Of a stretch of DNA of 64,000 nucleotides, positions 1 to 11,184 are shown in pieces; position 1 is the first letter of the stretch, and each line of letters begins with the position of its first letter. Origin of the DNA: Molossus alvarezi. Taxonomy: Eukaryota; Chordata; Mammalia; Chiroptera; Molossidae. The stretch is taken from positions 105,350,551 to 105,414,550 of the forward strand of contig CM073895.1 in the NCBI GenBank assembly GCA_037176705.1. Direction: 5' to 3'. The notes beneath the pieces are model-generated. The model had not been told where the DNA came from. It saw only the letters and a program-made list of their open reading frames with translations, and searched no databases. Position numbers and translations under genes: made by a program.

Positions 1-222
1 GGTTAGAGCGTCAGCCCAGAGACCAAAGGGTTGCGGGTTCAATTCTGGTCAAGGGTACATACCTCGGTTGCGGTTAGATCCCAGCCCTGCTTGGGGTCAT
101 GCAGGAGGCATCCAATCAATGTCTCTCTCTTGCATTAACGTTTCTTTCTCTCACCCTCACTCCTACCCATGCTATCTGAAAATCGATGAATAAATATCCT
201 CGGGGTGATTAAAAAAAAAAAA
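1..222 (+). mobile_element. Ves SINE, cut by the window start
   Basis: The copy begins inside the A box (GGTTAGAGCGTCAGCCCA), has a CT-rich middle and ends in an A run. The first 25 or so bases of the head lie outside the window. Confidence 0.9.
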
Positions 223-1579
223 TTAACAGGAAAATTAGATTGGGGAGAGAGTGTCAAGATGCTTGAAGTGCCTTTACCACACAGGCCAGGCAGAGCCAGA
301 CTCAAGGTCTTGGAAAATGACCAGCTCCCAGCTGCAGACAGATGAGAGGGTAGAGTTAAGTTTGGTGGAACACAGTGAAGTCCTGGTTATTTGACCAGCT
401 CTGGGGAATTATCAAACCATTTTTTTTGAGGAACTCATTCAGGAGAAGTGACATTCAAAAAGTAAAGCACAGATAAGATTCAGGAACGAGACAATTAACC
501 AGGACTGGAGAGAGGATGGAAGTATTCCCTGAAGAGTCAGTCAAACAGACAGAGGAATGAAGAGTCAAGGGAAGGGCTGATTTCAAGCGTGATCAATAAT
601 GTGAAATAACATAAAAGTTAGGAACCAACAATTAATAAAGACGCAGATCCGGTTAGAAAAAGTCACTGATGAGAGAAGGTCCCCTCACTGGTGAAGACAC
701 ACGTTCCGGGAGGAACGTGGAAAGAGGAGAAAGGCACCCTTCATCCAGGGCCGTCCACACAGAAGTGAGAGGTGGGACAGGAAGGACACGGGCTGCAAAG
801 AACTGGAGGGTGAGGAGCTGAAAGAAACGGCTCCAGAAAGCAGGACAAGTCCCTCCTTCCCAACCTCATCTTACTGGAGAAAACACTGTTCTTCCCCCTC
901 TCAACATGAAGAAATAACCCGGCGGCAGCTCAGACCGCGTGAATCCCTCCCAGGCAGACGTGCAGGATCAGAACACACATCTGCCAAGAAGAAAGATTAC
1001 CTCGCTAGCAGAGGACAGGATCTTCTGGCTGCTTCCAAGCAGATCAGCCCAACAACCTGCACCAAGAGTTCCACCTGGAGTTTTGATGCACAGTGTTGAA
1101 GCTATATATTCATCATGAAAAACTGAAAACGTTCACAAAAAAAATTGTTAATGTTTGCTCTGAAATATTTCACACATTCCCCTAGAAGCTTCACTGACCC
1201 AGAACACAGCACATCCCACCACGTCAAACAGCTGCTCCTGAGCTAAAAACGAAGGAAACACCGTACATCATCACCATGGTTACGTCTAGTAGAAATAACC
1301 CTTCAAGCATAATCTAATGCCAGCTGAAAGGTGCCTTATTAGCATTTACTCATGTATTTTATGGCAACATTTAAAGATATATACTCCAAAAAATAAATAA
1401 ATATACTACACTACCAAAACACCCATGCTTACCAAATAAAATATGCTGCACCGTTGTTTATTCATTTGACTAGCGTTTACTCAATGTCCGTCCTGTGCTG
1501 TGCACAGTTATATGGGCATGGGAAACAGGTTTCCTAAAAAGTGTTAGTAGCTTTTGCTAGGACAGTGTTTCTCAGTTAG
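223..1579. other. Unique intronic DNA, nothing recognised
   Basis: No conserved coding segment, SINE or long simple repeat was seen. It should lie in LIMS1 intron 1 if the 20.4 kb exon is correctly identified. Confidence 0.5.
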
Positions 1580-1591
1580 AACTTAACCTCT

Positions 1592-1800
1592 GCCTGGCCA
1601 GTGTGGCTCAGTGGTTGAGCCTTGACCCATGCACTAAGAGGTCACCGGTTCGATTCCCGGTCAGGGCACATGCCCAGGTTGTGGGCCAAACCCCCAGTGG
1701 GGGGCGTGCAGGAGGCGGCCAATCAATGTCCTCTTTCATCATTGTTTCTATCTCTCTCCCTCTCCCTCCCTCTCTCTCTAAAATCAATAAGGAAAAAAAA
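1592..1800 (+). mobile_element. Ves SINE, GTGTGGCTCAGTGGTTGAGC subfamily
   Basis: The tRNA-like head carries an intact B box (GGTTCGATTCC) and the body ends CTCTAAAATCAATAAGG. It is flanked by AACTTAACCTCT and AACTTAATCTCT, a TSD with one mismatch. Confidence 0.93.
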
Positions 1801-1917
1801 AACTTAATCTCTTTATCAAAGTTTATCTATAACTCCAACCTCTTATTCTGACTTTCACCTCACTTGATGAGCAAGTCTGTAGCAATGCTTCTTCCCGGGA
1901 AGCATGATTAACCCTGA

Positions 1918-2075
1918 CTTAGCAAAATAAAACTCATTTCTAAACAGTTCCCAAGCCTGGATCCTTGGGGTCCCCATCTCCCTCCGAATCAACCCACCCT
2001 GCTGTAGCCTTTGAGCTCCGGCACCTGTCGCCACCGCTGCACAGAGCATCTGAACGCCCAAAGCATTACCTGACA
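1918..2075 (+). repeat. 158-bp block, probable source of the copy at 3,109
   Basis: This block starts CTTAGCAAAATAAAACTC and ends ATTACCTGACA. It recurs 1.19 kb downstream with three substitutions by eye and no indel. It is not flanked by SINE sequence here, so this is probably the original site. I do not recognise its family. Confidence 0.85.
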
Positions 2076-2537
2076 GAGACGTGGGTGTTTATTTTAAAAA
2101 TCAAAGAGCTCAAGCTTAGAAAATCCTTTAAGTCTGGTCTCACGGTCCCAAAATGACCCATGTGGGGAAACACAGACCTCTGAATGTTGAGGAATCGTTG
2201 GGATTATTTTTGTCTTTTGTCAGACTCAGTAGAATTATGTATTAAAATTATTTACTTTCTACACATCACCAATGGCCTTTGTCATAATCAGTAACACTCT
2301 CACAGGGAACAGAACTGGGAAATCCAGCACTAAAACAGAGTAGCAAAAATAAAGTTCCTACAACTGTATAATAGTCATGTATTCATGGTTAAAACATTCC
2401 ACTGCAAAGCATAAAGATATTGCCTTAAAAAGACATGGCAGATGGCTCATGCTTTGTAGAGATCTGGCAAATGCTCAAAGACAAAAATGCTCTCATTTCC
2501 TGATGTGGGTTGGCCAACTTTAAAAAACAGACAGACA

Positions 2538-2791
2538 GCCCTGGCCGGTTTGGCTCAGCTGTTAGAGCATCAGCCCACGGATGGGAGAGTCCCGGGTTCA
2601 GTTCCCGTTAAGGGCACGTACCTCGGTTGCGGTTTGTTCCTGGCCCCATTGGGGTTATGTGGGTGGCAACCAGTTGATGTGTCTCTCTTGTGTCGATGTT
2701 TCTCTCTCTCTCTTACCCCCTGGCTCCCTCCCGCTCTATCTGAATATAAATACAAAAAATGTCCTCGGGTGAGGATTAAAAAAAAAAAAAA
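2538..2791 (+). mobile_element. Ves SINE
   Basis: Full-length copy with head, CT tract, a TGAATATAAA segment and a CCTCGGGTGAGGATTA tail. The flanks share AGACAG. Confidence 0.92.
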
Positions 2792-3094
2792 AGACAGAAA
2801 ACACATTAGGTCCAGAAACACCATTAATTTATATCAAACATCAGCCTTGCATCCACTTTAAAGTAACGTCATTACAATTCTGGTCCACCTTATGAAACAG
2901 ATAGCATGTGTCCTACACATACATTTTTAGAAAGATTTTAAACACAGTTCTTCATCATTATCCTCAGTCATGACAACATGACAATATAGTCAATCACCTA
3001 AAATGAGTTAAGTGGTAACAGAACTTTCCAGATGTAATGGGGCTATTTATGAGGTTCTTACTTTCTTGGACTCATTTTGAAAAAGAGAAAACTA

Positions 3095-3517
3095 GCCCTG
3101 GCTGTTTTCTTAGCAAAATAAAACTCATTTCTAAACAGTTCCCAAGCCTGGATCCTTGGGGTCCCCATCTCCCTCCGAATCAACCCACCCTGCTGCAGCC
3201 TTCGAGCTCCGGCACCTGTCGCCACCGCTGCACAGGGCATCTGAACGCCCAAAGCATTACCTGACACAGTGGTTAGAATGTCGGCCTATGAACTGAAGGG
3301 TCACAGGTTCAATTCCCAGTTAAGGGCACGTCCCTGGGTTACAGGTTCAATCCTTGGCCCTGGTCGGGGTGGAGGTGCAGGAGGCGGCCCATCAATGCAT
3401 CTAATCACTGATGTTTCTCTCTCTCTCTTTTCCCTTCCTGCCCTCCCTTCCACTCTCTCTAAAAATCAATAGAAAAAACATCCTCAGGTAAGGATAAACA
3501 AAAAAATAAAATAAAAT
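3095..3517 (+). mobile_element. Ves SINE split by a 158-bp insertion
   Basis: The first 14 bases of the head (GCCCTGGCTGTTTT) are at 3,095-3,108. The SINE resumes at 3,267 with CAGTGGTTAGAATG and runs to its A-rich tail. Only about four head bases (GGCT) are missing at the junction. Confidence 0.9.
3109..3266 (+). repeat. 158-bp templated insertion inside a SINE
   Basis: Near-identical direct copy of 1,918-2,075 (three differences), placed exactly between the first 14 bases and the A box of a Ves SINE. There is no A tail and no flanking TSD, so it does not look like retrotransposition. Confidence 0.85.
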
Positions 3518-3789
3518 GTTATTAGAACATAGTTACGCTCACTTACTTACACATTGTCTTCGGCTGCTTTTCCACTAGAGCCGCACTGCTGAGCAGTTGT
3601 GACAGAGACCACATCAGCCTCAGCTGAAAACACTTCCTCTCTGGCCTGTCAGACAAAATGTTTGCCAACTTCTGATCCAGGGCTGATCAACAGCTGCTGA
3701 GATCACAGAGACACAACCAGACATCATGCTCGTCCTGATGGAAGAACCCAACACCACCTACCATGTAGTCATGGGGTGAGGTGGGGGTC

Positions 3790-4115
3790 AAACCTGAATC
3801 TTTTCAGAGACCCCTAGATCCAAGGAGGAACAGCTTCCCTAGAAGTCAGAACTATTTTCATGACAACACTAGGATGTGACCGTATCTCTGCCTTGCTTAT
3901 TCTTTTTCTCTCACAAGTGCACAGTGGAGTTTTCCAGAAAGCACATGACATGAAATATCACAGATGAATGCCAGCCGATTTCTAGTAAGACGTTAAACAG
4001 ACTTGCAATACTTATATATTAAAGGCACCCTTCACTATATTTTTTGTTTAGGAAAATAATTATAAAATGTATTTATGGTAACATACAAAAGAAGGTTTAT
4101 TAGACTTCAGACAAT
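3790..4115 (+). mobile_element. hAT-Charlie element, 5' part
   Basis: The series of CAGAGACCCCTAGATCC, AGAACTATTTTCATGACAAC, CACAGTGGAGTTTTCCAGAA and TTTAGGAAAATAATTAT matches, as I remember it, a mammalian Charlie transposon. The matching right end lies at 6,532-6,630, beyond an inserted HAL1. Confidence 0.65.
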
Positions 4116-4124
4116 TTTTGCCTG

Positions 4125-6531
4125 AAAGAATGGCAGCGAATTGGATGGGAAGCTACACTGACCTTCTCCCAGGACCATATTGTAATTACAATTAAAATAT
4201 AGAAAATCAGCTGAAATAACCAACTGAAGACCAGCTGGAGAGAACCTTTATAACCAAGGACATACAGAGGAGCCCACGTCGAGTGTGGTAGGAAGTGTGC
4301 AGATGCGAGAGAGCTGGATGGGCTCCCACAGGCAGAAGCTGAAGTTCAGAGGGATCTCAGCTGTGGGGGGTCCCCCTGAGAAGTCTGGGGTCTAAACCCC
4401 AAGCTGGGTCCCCTGGCCCAGAGTGGCAGAACCGGGAAAAGTGCCCACATTGCACCAGGCTGTGAAAAGCACAACAGGTTCTGTCTGGCAGGGAAAGATG
4501 GCTGGAACCATGGGCACCATCTCGAAGGGCCAGCACACTCACCTTAGGCCCTGGCAGAGGGAGTGTTGAGTGGACTAGAGCTGCGTGAGGAGAGTCTGGC
4601 ATTCAGGGCGCTGGGGGAGCGAGCTGGGAAGGCAGATACCAGAAGCCCTGTGCTGAGTCCTTCCCCCAAGCTGCAGAAGCCATCTTTTGGAATGCAGAGT
4701 TTTCCTATCAGAACAGCTTTAGCCTGGGGGGAAGCAATGGACCCACCCATTGAAATTCCTCTCACCCGCCCCCTGGGTGGAGTGGAGTTTACATCTAGGG
4801 AAGGACTACTGAGTCTACCAGCAGAGACTGAACTCTGGGTGCTCTGAATCTTTGCCTGGCCTGCGAATGACTTTGCCCCAGAAAAATAAAACCAGACCCT
4901 CAGCAGAAGGAGAAACAAACTGTGGATTGTTAACATCCACAGGAAGATTTTGGCAGGCTCCAAACCCTGATGAGGTGAATTGCACTTCACGTGATAAGCA
5001 ACTGCACAGCAGCCTGCTCACTGTGTTGGGGGTTGAGCATCACTGTCAGCCAGCCAGAGGGTCAAGTACATGCATGTACAGACCAAGGGCAATTAAGATT
5101 CTATCACAACAGGAGAGTCCACACAAAGCAACAAGGGAAATTATTAGAGCATCCAAGTCTGGTGACAAGGGAGACTGTACCACTGAGTCCCACAGGTCAC
5201 CTATGACATAAGATCACCCTATGCAAACTGGGAGTTGTAGCAGATCGACCTAATGCATAGTAACAAACCCACATAGGCAGCCAAAACAGTACAACAAAGA
5301 AACAAGGCCCAAATGAAAGAATAAGAGAATTCTCCAGAAGAGCTAAAGGAAATGGAGATAAGCAACCTATCAGATATATAGTTCAGAGTAACGATTATAA
5401 AGATGCTCAACATCATGAGAAAGGTCAAAGAAACAATGAAAAAAAAATCAGAAATCAAGAATGACATAGCAGAAATAACACATTGGAAGGAATAAACAGA
5501 AGATTAGAGAAGCCAAGGATCAGATCAGTGAATTATAGCACAGGGTAGAAAAAAATCACTCAGAGAACCAAAAAGAAAAACTAATTAAAAAACAGGAGGA
5601 CAGTTTAAGAGAGCTATGAGACAACATGAAACATAACAGCATCCACATCATAGGAGTACCAGAAGAAGAAAGTGAGCAAGGGTTAGAGGATCTGTTTGAA
5701 GAAACAGTGGCAGAAAACTTCCCTAACTTGATGAAGGAAAAAGGCACACAAAGCTCAGGAAGCACAGAGTCTCAAGGAAGAAGAACCCAAAGAGACCCAC
5801 GCTAAGACATATCATAATTAAAATGCAAAAATTAAAGACAAGGAGAATCTTAAAGACAGCAAAAGAAATGCAAAAGATTACCTACATAGGAGCTCCCATA
5901 AGGCTTCCAACTGATTTCTCAACAGAAACACTACAGGCCAGAAGGGAATGGCATGAAGTAATCAAGGTCATGAAAAACAAGGATCTGAATCCAAGACTAC
6001 TCTATCCAGCAAGGCTATCATTCAAATTGGAAGGTCAAATAAAGAGCTTCCCAGACAACAAAAGACTAAAGGAATTTATTACCACCAAACGAGCATTGTA
6101 AGAAATGTTAAAGGAACTGCTGTAATAGTAAGAAACACATAGAGAGAAACATAGGCATAATGAATAAAAATGGCAATAAATATTATGCTGAGCAAAATAA
6201 GCCACTCAGAGAAAGACAAGTACCACATGATCTCACTTATTTGTGGAATATAATGAACAAAATAAGCTGATAAATAATACATCCAGAGACATGAAGTAGG
6301 CAACAGACTGACAAACCTCAGAAGGAAGGGAGTTGGGGGGGATGGGAAGATAAACCAAAGAACTTACATGCATATGTGCATAACCAATGGACAAAGACAA
6401 TAAATAGTGTGGTGAAGGCAGGATGGGGGGAGCGGGGAGGAGGGTATCAATGGGGGAAAAAAGGAGGGACAGCTGTAATACTTTCAACGATAAAGATAAA
6501 AATAAATAAAATGAAATTTAAAAAAAAAGTT
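4125..6531 (+). mobile_element. Old HAL1 (ORF1-only LINE)
   Basis: A 5' leader (GGGAAGCTACACTGACC and onward) is followed by decayed L1-type ORF1 sequence at about 5,280-6,120. A 3' UTR with G-rich tracts follows at once and the element ends in a poly(A) at about 6,520. No ORF2 endonuclease or reverse transcriptase sequence lies between, which defines the half-LINE (HAL1) layout. It interrupts the Charlie element. Confidence 0.75.
5823..6101 (+). pseudogene. L1/HAL1 ORF1p C-terminal domain remnant
   Basis: This is the longest open piece of the old HAL1 ORF1. It carries the ETLQARREWHEV and LLYPARLSF signatures of the ORF1p C-terminal domain and ends EFITTKRAL. ORF1p is the trimeric RNA-binding chaperone of LINE particles. 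The upstream ORF1 sequence (coiled coil and RRM region) is out of frame or stopped, so no full protein can be made. Confidence 0.8.
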
Positions 6532-6630
6532 CAAATACAGTAAATATCAATAAGCTCTTCAGAGTCCCCAATAATTTTTAAGAGTGTAAAGTGGTCCTGA
6601 GTCCAAGAAGTTTGGAGAATTGCTTCTTTA
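6532..6630 (+). mobile_element. hAT-Charlie element, 3' end
   Basis: CCCCAATAATTTTTAAGAG and GTGGTCCTGAGTCCAAGAAG belong to the same Charlie family. The final TTTGGAGAATTGCTTC is a decayed terminal inverted repeat (normally TTTGAGAACCACTG). Confidence 0.6.
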
Positions 6631-7171
6631 GATCCAACTCCCAATTTCCTGTCTACATAGAAAACAAAATAAAAAGTTCAGCTATACCCTCAGGATGCAA
6701 TCCGCCATATCCAGACTGTAGGAAATTCTTCAAGACAAACAACTCAGTTTTTTCAACAACAACCAAATCACAAGGTGTGGTGGGGGTATGGGAGGAGCAC
6801 CTATCAGTTAGAAGAAACCAAAAGACTACCACACGGTCAAACCGTGTAAACTTCATTTAGATTCCAATTTGGAAAAACTATAAAATAAAATGGATGTTTG
6901 AGATAAATGGAAAATTGAACACCAACTAGATGGTTGATATCAAGGAATTATTAGTAATCTTTTTTTAGGTGTGATGATGATGTTGTAGTTATGTTTAAAA
7001 AGTTTTTTTAGAAGAGTCCTTACCTGTTAAGAACACGACTATAATCTCTATGACATGCGAGTGGGAGAGAGGAGGACACAAAGGATGTGAGTCAGTCATC
7101 ACTGAAGCTAGACGGCGGCGCACAGGGCTACTTTACTTTTGGGTATGTCTGGAGTTACCAATAAGAATTCA
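6631..7171. other. Unique DNA, nothing recognised
   Basis: No repeat family or coding signal recognised. Open frames up to 89 codons show no motif. Confidence 0.5.
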
Positions 7172-7389
7172 GCCCGGCGGGTGTGGCTCGGGGGTTGAGC
7201 TTCGACCCTGCACCAAAAGGTCACCAATTCCATTCCCAGTCAGGGCACAAGCCCAGGTTGTGGGTTTGATCCCCAGTGAGGGGCATGCAGGAGGCGGCCA
7301 ACAGATGTTTTCTCTCATCCATTTTTCTATCTCTCTTTCCCTCTCCCTTCCTCTATCTCTAAAAATCAATTAAAAACAAAAAAGAAAAA
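7172..7389 (+). mobile_element. Ves SINE, GTGTGGCTC subfamily
   Basis: Head GCCCGGCGGGTGTGGCTCGG. B box decayed to CAATTCCATTCC. Ends AAAAATCAATTAAAAAC. The next SINE was inserted just behind its tail. Confidence 0.9.
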
Positions 7390-7401
7390 TTTAAAAGTAG
7401 A

Positions 7402-7646
7402 TTTTTTTTTTTTTAAATCCTCACCCGAGGACACGTTTCCATTGATTTTCAGATAGAGTGGGAGGGAGTGAGGGAGGGAGAAAAACATGGATGTGAGAGA
7501 GACTCACCGACTGGCCACCCCCACACAACCCCAACCAGAGCCAGGATCCAACCGAAACCTAGGCACATGCCCTTGACTAGAATCGAAACTGAGACCCCTT
7601 GGTCCACAGGCCAATGCTCTAACCACCGAACCTAATCAACCAGGGC
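7402..7646 (-). mobile_element. Ves SINE
   Basis: Poly(T) start and a head ending CCAGGGC, flanked by the 10-bp TSD TAAAAGTAGA (7,392-7,401 and 7,647-7,656). Confidence 0.93.
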
Positions 7647-7662
7647 TAAAAGTAGAGATTTC

Positions 7663-8555
7663 TATGGCTGAGAAATATTCCGTTGTGTAAATGTATTACA
7701 GCTTTTCCCCCCTCCACACAGACAAGACTTTTTAAAAAACTGTTGACTCTGTGACAGATGTCCCCCATTTTCTCCCCTCTGCCTCCCTCCAGCCTGCCCC
7801 GCCTCCCTGGGCCTTCTCCACATAGCCATCTGCATCCATGGGCTACGCAGACACACCTGTATTTCCTGGCTGACCTCCTGCTGCCCCCCCCCCCCAGCTC
7901 CGGCTGATCTCCTGCTGTCCCCCCCCTCCCCTCCCTGAGCTCTGGCTGATCTCCTGCTGTCCTCCCCCTCCCCCCCCTGAGCTCTGGCTGATCTCCTGCT
8001 GTCCTCCCCCTCCCCCCCCTGAGCTCTGGCTGATCTCCTGCTGTCCCCCCCCTCCCCTCCCTGAGCTCTGGCTGATCTCCTGCTGTCCTCCCCCTCCCCT
8101 CCCTGAGCTCTGGCTGATCTCCTGCTGTCCTCCCCCTCCCCCCCCTGAGCTCTGGCTGATCTCCTGCTGTCCCCCCCCCCTCCCTGAGCTCTGGCTGATC
8201 TCCTGCTGTTCTCCCCCTCCCCCCCCAGCTCTGGCTGATCTCCTGCTGTTCTCCCCCTCCCCCCCCTGAGCTCTGGCTGATCTCCTGCTGTCCTCCCCCC
8301 CCCCCCAGCTCTGGCTGATCTCCTGCTGTCCTCCCCTTCCCCCCCCCAGCTCTGGCTGATCTCCTGCTGTCCTCCCTCTCCCCCCCCAGCTCTGGCTGAT
8401 CTCCTGCTGTCCTCCCCCTCCTCCCCTCTGAGCTCTGGCAGTCTGTTCCACATCCACGCCTCTGCTCCTGTCTGGCTTGTCAGTTTGGTTGTTTGGTTTG
8501 TTCTTTGGACTCCACATATACGTGAGATCATGTGATATTTGTCTGAAAATCTTAC
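7663..8555 (-). mobile_element. L1/HAL1 3' UTR pieces, minus sense
   Basis: 7,741-7,850 and 8,440-8,545 align by eye with 32,506-32,620 and 32,640-32,800, a minus-sense LINE 3' UTR (CATGGGCTRYGCRNG and GTGAGATCATGTGRTATTTG). A further minus-sense piece (GAGAAATATTCCGTTGTG) lies at 7,670-7,690. A minisatellite has grown inside the G-rich tract. Confidence 0.65.
7904..8441 (-). repeat. 42-bp minisatellite of LINE 3' UTR origin
   Basis: About 13 tandem units each start CTGATCTCCTGCTGTC on the plus strand. Successive starts (7,904, 7,946, 7,988, 8,030, 8,072, 8,114, 8,156) are exactly 42 bp apart, and later units are 38-42 bp because C runs change length. A 42-bp unit is 14 codons, so two long repetitive frames stay open by chance. 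The minus strand is G-rich, with runs of 4-9 G in every unit. Confidence 0.93.
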
Positions 8556-9253
8556 CTTTTGCGACAGCATGGATGGACCTGGACAGTATTAAGCCAGTCA
8601 GAGTAAGACAAATACCATATGATCTCATTTATATGAGAATCTAATAAACAAAAATAGACAAACAAAACAGAAACAGACTCACAGATACAGAGAACAGACT
8701 GGCAGCTGTCAGAAGGGAGGGGGCTGGGGGCTGGGTGAGAAGGGTGAAGGGATTAAGCAAAGAAAAAAAAAAGAAAGACTCGCCCTGGCCAGTCTGGCTT
8801 AGCGGTTAGAGCGTCGGCCTGTGGTCCAGAGAGACCCAGGTTCGGTTCCCACTAAGGGCATGTACCTCAGTTGCAGTCTGTCCCAGGCCCTGGTTGGATC
8901 GTGCAGGTGGCGACCACTCAATGTGTCCCTTTCACGTTGATGTTTCTCTCTCTTCCTCCCTTTCCCTCCCACTCTATCTGAACAAAGAATGGAAAAATGT
9001 CCTCCAGTGAGGATAAAAAAAAAGAAAGAAAGACTCATGGACACAGACAACAGTATGAGGATGACCAGAGGGAAGGGGGTGTGGGGGTAGAATAGGGTAA
9101 AGGGCGGATAAATGGTGATAGAGGGAGACCTGACTTTGGGTGGTGAACACACAATATACAGATGATGTATTATAGAATTGTACACCTGAAACCTATAGCA
9201 TTTTATTAACCAATGTCACCCCAATAATTCAATAAAAAGTGATTTTTTTTTGC
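8556..9253 (+). mobile_element. L1 3' end, plus sense
   Basis: CAGCATGGATGGACCTGGAC, then GACAAATACCATATGATCTC and a G-rich tract, are classic L1 3' UTR. It ends TGTACACCTGAAACC and CCCCAATAATTCAATAAA. A Ves SINE interrupts it at 8,782. Confidence 0.8.
8782..9024 (+). mobile_element. Ves SINE inserted in an L1 3' UTR
   Basis: Exact 12-bp TSD AAAGAAAGACTC at 8,770-8,781 and 9,025-9,036. Carries the altered B box GGTTCGGTTCC. Confidence 0.95.
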
Positions 9254-9544
9254 AAAGTAGAGATTTCACAGTATTCTTCCAAAAGGTAAGGAATGAGGCT
9301 AAACATCTGTGACCCCTGTGCCATGGATGGTCCAGAGCCTGTTCTGAGAGCACTGCTGTCCTTGGTTCTGAATTTCCCTACAGGGTCCAGACCCGAGGGC
9401 CTCTGGAGGAACACTGCCATGGCCCACACACACCCACCTCCTAGAGCTCAGTCAGCCGACTGCTCCTCACGTCCAACTAATCACAATAAATCTACAGCAA
9501 CCGGTGACTAACATTCATTTCCGCGTTTAAATGTCTAAAAGACT

Positions 9545-9770
9545 TTTTTTTATCCTCACCGGGGGACATTAATGCATTTATCTTCAGATAGAGTGGGAGG
9601 GAGAGAGAGAGAGAAACAACGATGTGAGAGAGACACATCAACTGGCTGCCACCCACACGACCCCAATCAGGGTCGGGGACAAACGAGGTGTGTGCCCTTA
9701 GTGGGAACCAAACCCAGGACTCTCTGGTCTGTGGGCCGATGCTCTCACCACTGAGCCAAACCGACCAGGG
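9545..9770 (-). mobile_element. Ves SINE
   Basis: Exact TSD CTAAAAGACT at 9,535-9,544 and 9,771-9,780. Full head (GACCAGGGC end). Confidence 0.94.
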
Positions 9771-9780
9771 CTAAAAGACT

Positions 9781-10983
9781 ACTTTTAACTTCTATGGTGC
9801 TTATAGGCAAGTAGGTACAGTACACGAGAGACAAGGTCAGTCCCTCGCTGTACTGTAATTACATGCTCCACGGCCCCAGCACAGTTCGGTCTACACAACG
9901 GACACACTCAACTGGAACACATGTCCCCAGGTTTGTAAATATCTCTTTAGTATCTGCAGGTGTGGCCAAAATTCCACAATGAAATAGCAAAAGTGTGTGT
10001 GTTACACACAAGAACATACACACTAAATTCAGAATTCATTCTTATCCGATGTGTCCTTTATAAGGTCAGGAAAGAGAGTCTTCAAGGCAGAAAAGTTTAA
10101 GCTGGGCTTTGCTAGTAAGATGCTGAACCTCCTCAAAAGGAAAAGCCAGTTCAGAAGGGAGGGGTGATGGCATGTCGGGAGATGGCACGTCTTGGCAATA
10201 AGACGACATAAGCTAAGAGGGCAGGCTGTGCAGGAGAAAAGAAAGCCTTGAAGGAACAGAGGAAGGCAGCTGGGCCTTCGGTGAACGTGAAGTGCACTAG
10301 GACGGCACAGGTGTCTCGGGGCACCTCGGTGAGAACCCCACCTCTGTTCCTGTCTGTGTGACTCGGTGAGTGCTTGCCTTCTTGGGCTGTTTCCCCAGCT
10401 GTAAAGTGGGCATAAAACCCGACTTCACGACGTGGCTGTGCAGATAAGGTCTGCCACATAGATGTTTCACAGCTTAAAGTCCTTTTGGTCAAAGGAGGCC
10501 ATTCGTAAATGGTCGTTATTGCCAAGGAAGTTTTCAAAGAAAGGACTTGGCAGTGAAATGAAGTCGTCCCCACAGCGATGACTGAACTTCATCTGAATCT
10601 CCTCCCAGTGTCCGTGGGTCTCAGCCACCGTTAGCACACTGCAGAGGTTAAATCACATGTCAGAGCTATCTAGCCTTTCTCCAAGTTTCGTGAATTTATT
10701 CAAACAATGTCCCAGGAACCAAGTAGAGCCAGTGCTGAACTTTCCAATTCCCTAACAAATGAAGGAATAAAGGAGAAAGTAGCACTCATTTAAATCCAGT
10801 TTACTTTTCTCCTACATTTAATGAGTGTGACTGAGGTATTCCTTTACTTCTGAGGATTACAATGTGGCAGAAAGGATGAGATGTATAAACAAATAACTAT
10901 CATACAAACAGTAGTTGATAACTACCAAAAACGAAGTCAAATGCAGCGAGAGAAGACACAAGCTGTGCAACCCTAATTCCCAG
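9781..10983. other. Unique DNA, nothing recognised
   Basis: No repeat or conserved coding sequence was recognised. A 140-codon minus-strand frame at 10,151-10,573 has no domain and no splice context. Confidence 0.45.
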
Positions 10984-11184
10984 CACACACAGGGCTCAGT
11001 GCATGCTCCAGACGGCCACCGCGTCATGGGAGAGGAGGCTCCCATGGAGACACACACAGGGCTCAGTGCATGCTCCAGACGGCCACCGCGTCATGGGAGA
11101 GGAGGCTCCCATGGAGACACACACAGGGCTCAGTGCATGCTCCAGACGGCCACCGCGTCATGGGAGAGAAGGCTCCCATGGAGA
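10984..11184 (+). repeat. Tandem triplicate of a 67-bp unit
   Basis: AGGGCTCAGTGCATGCTCC recurs at 10,991, 11,058 and 11,125. The units are almost identical (GGAGG against GAAGG in the third). Each holds a short inverted repeat CATGGGAG...CTCCCATG. Because 67 is not a multiple of 3, each unit is read in a new frame, so this is not coding. Confidence 0.95.

Noticed and set aside
4125..6531. Full-length L1
   Set aside because: ORF1 is followed at once by a LINE 3' UTR and poly(A). No endonuclease or reverse transcriptase motif is present, so HAL1 fits better.
7662..8628. Minus-strand frames of 302 and 261 codons with SRRSARAQGG-type repeats
   Set aside because: They are translations of the 42-bp minisatellite, whose unit is a multiple of 3, in two frames at once.
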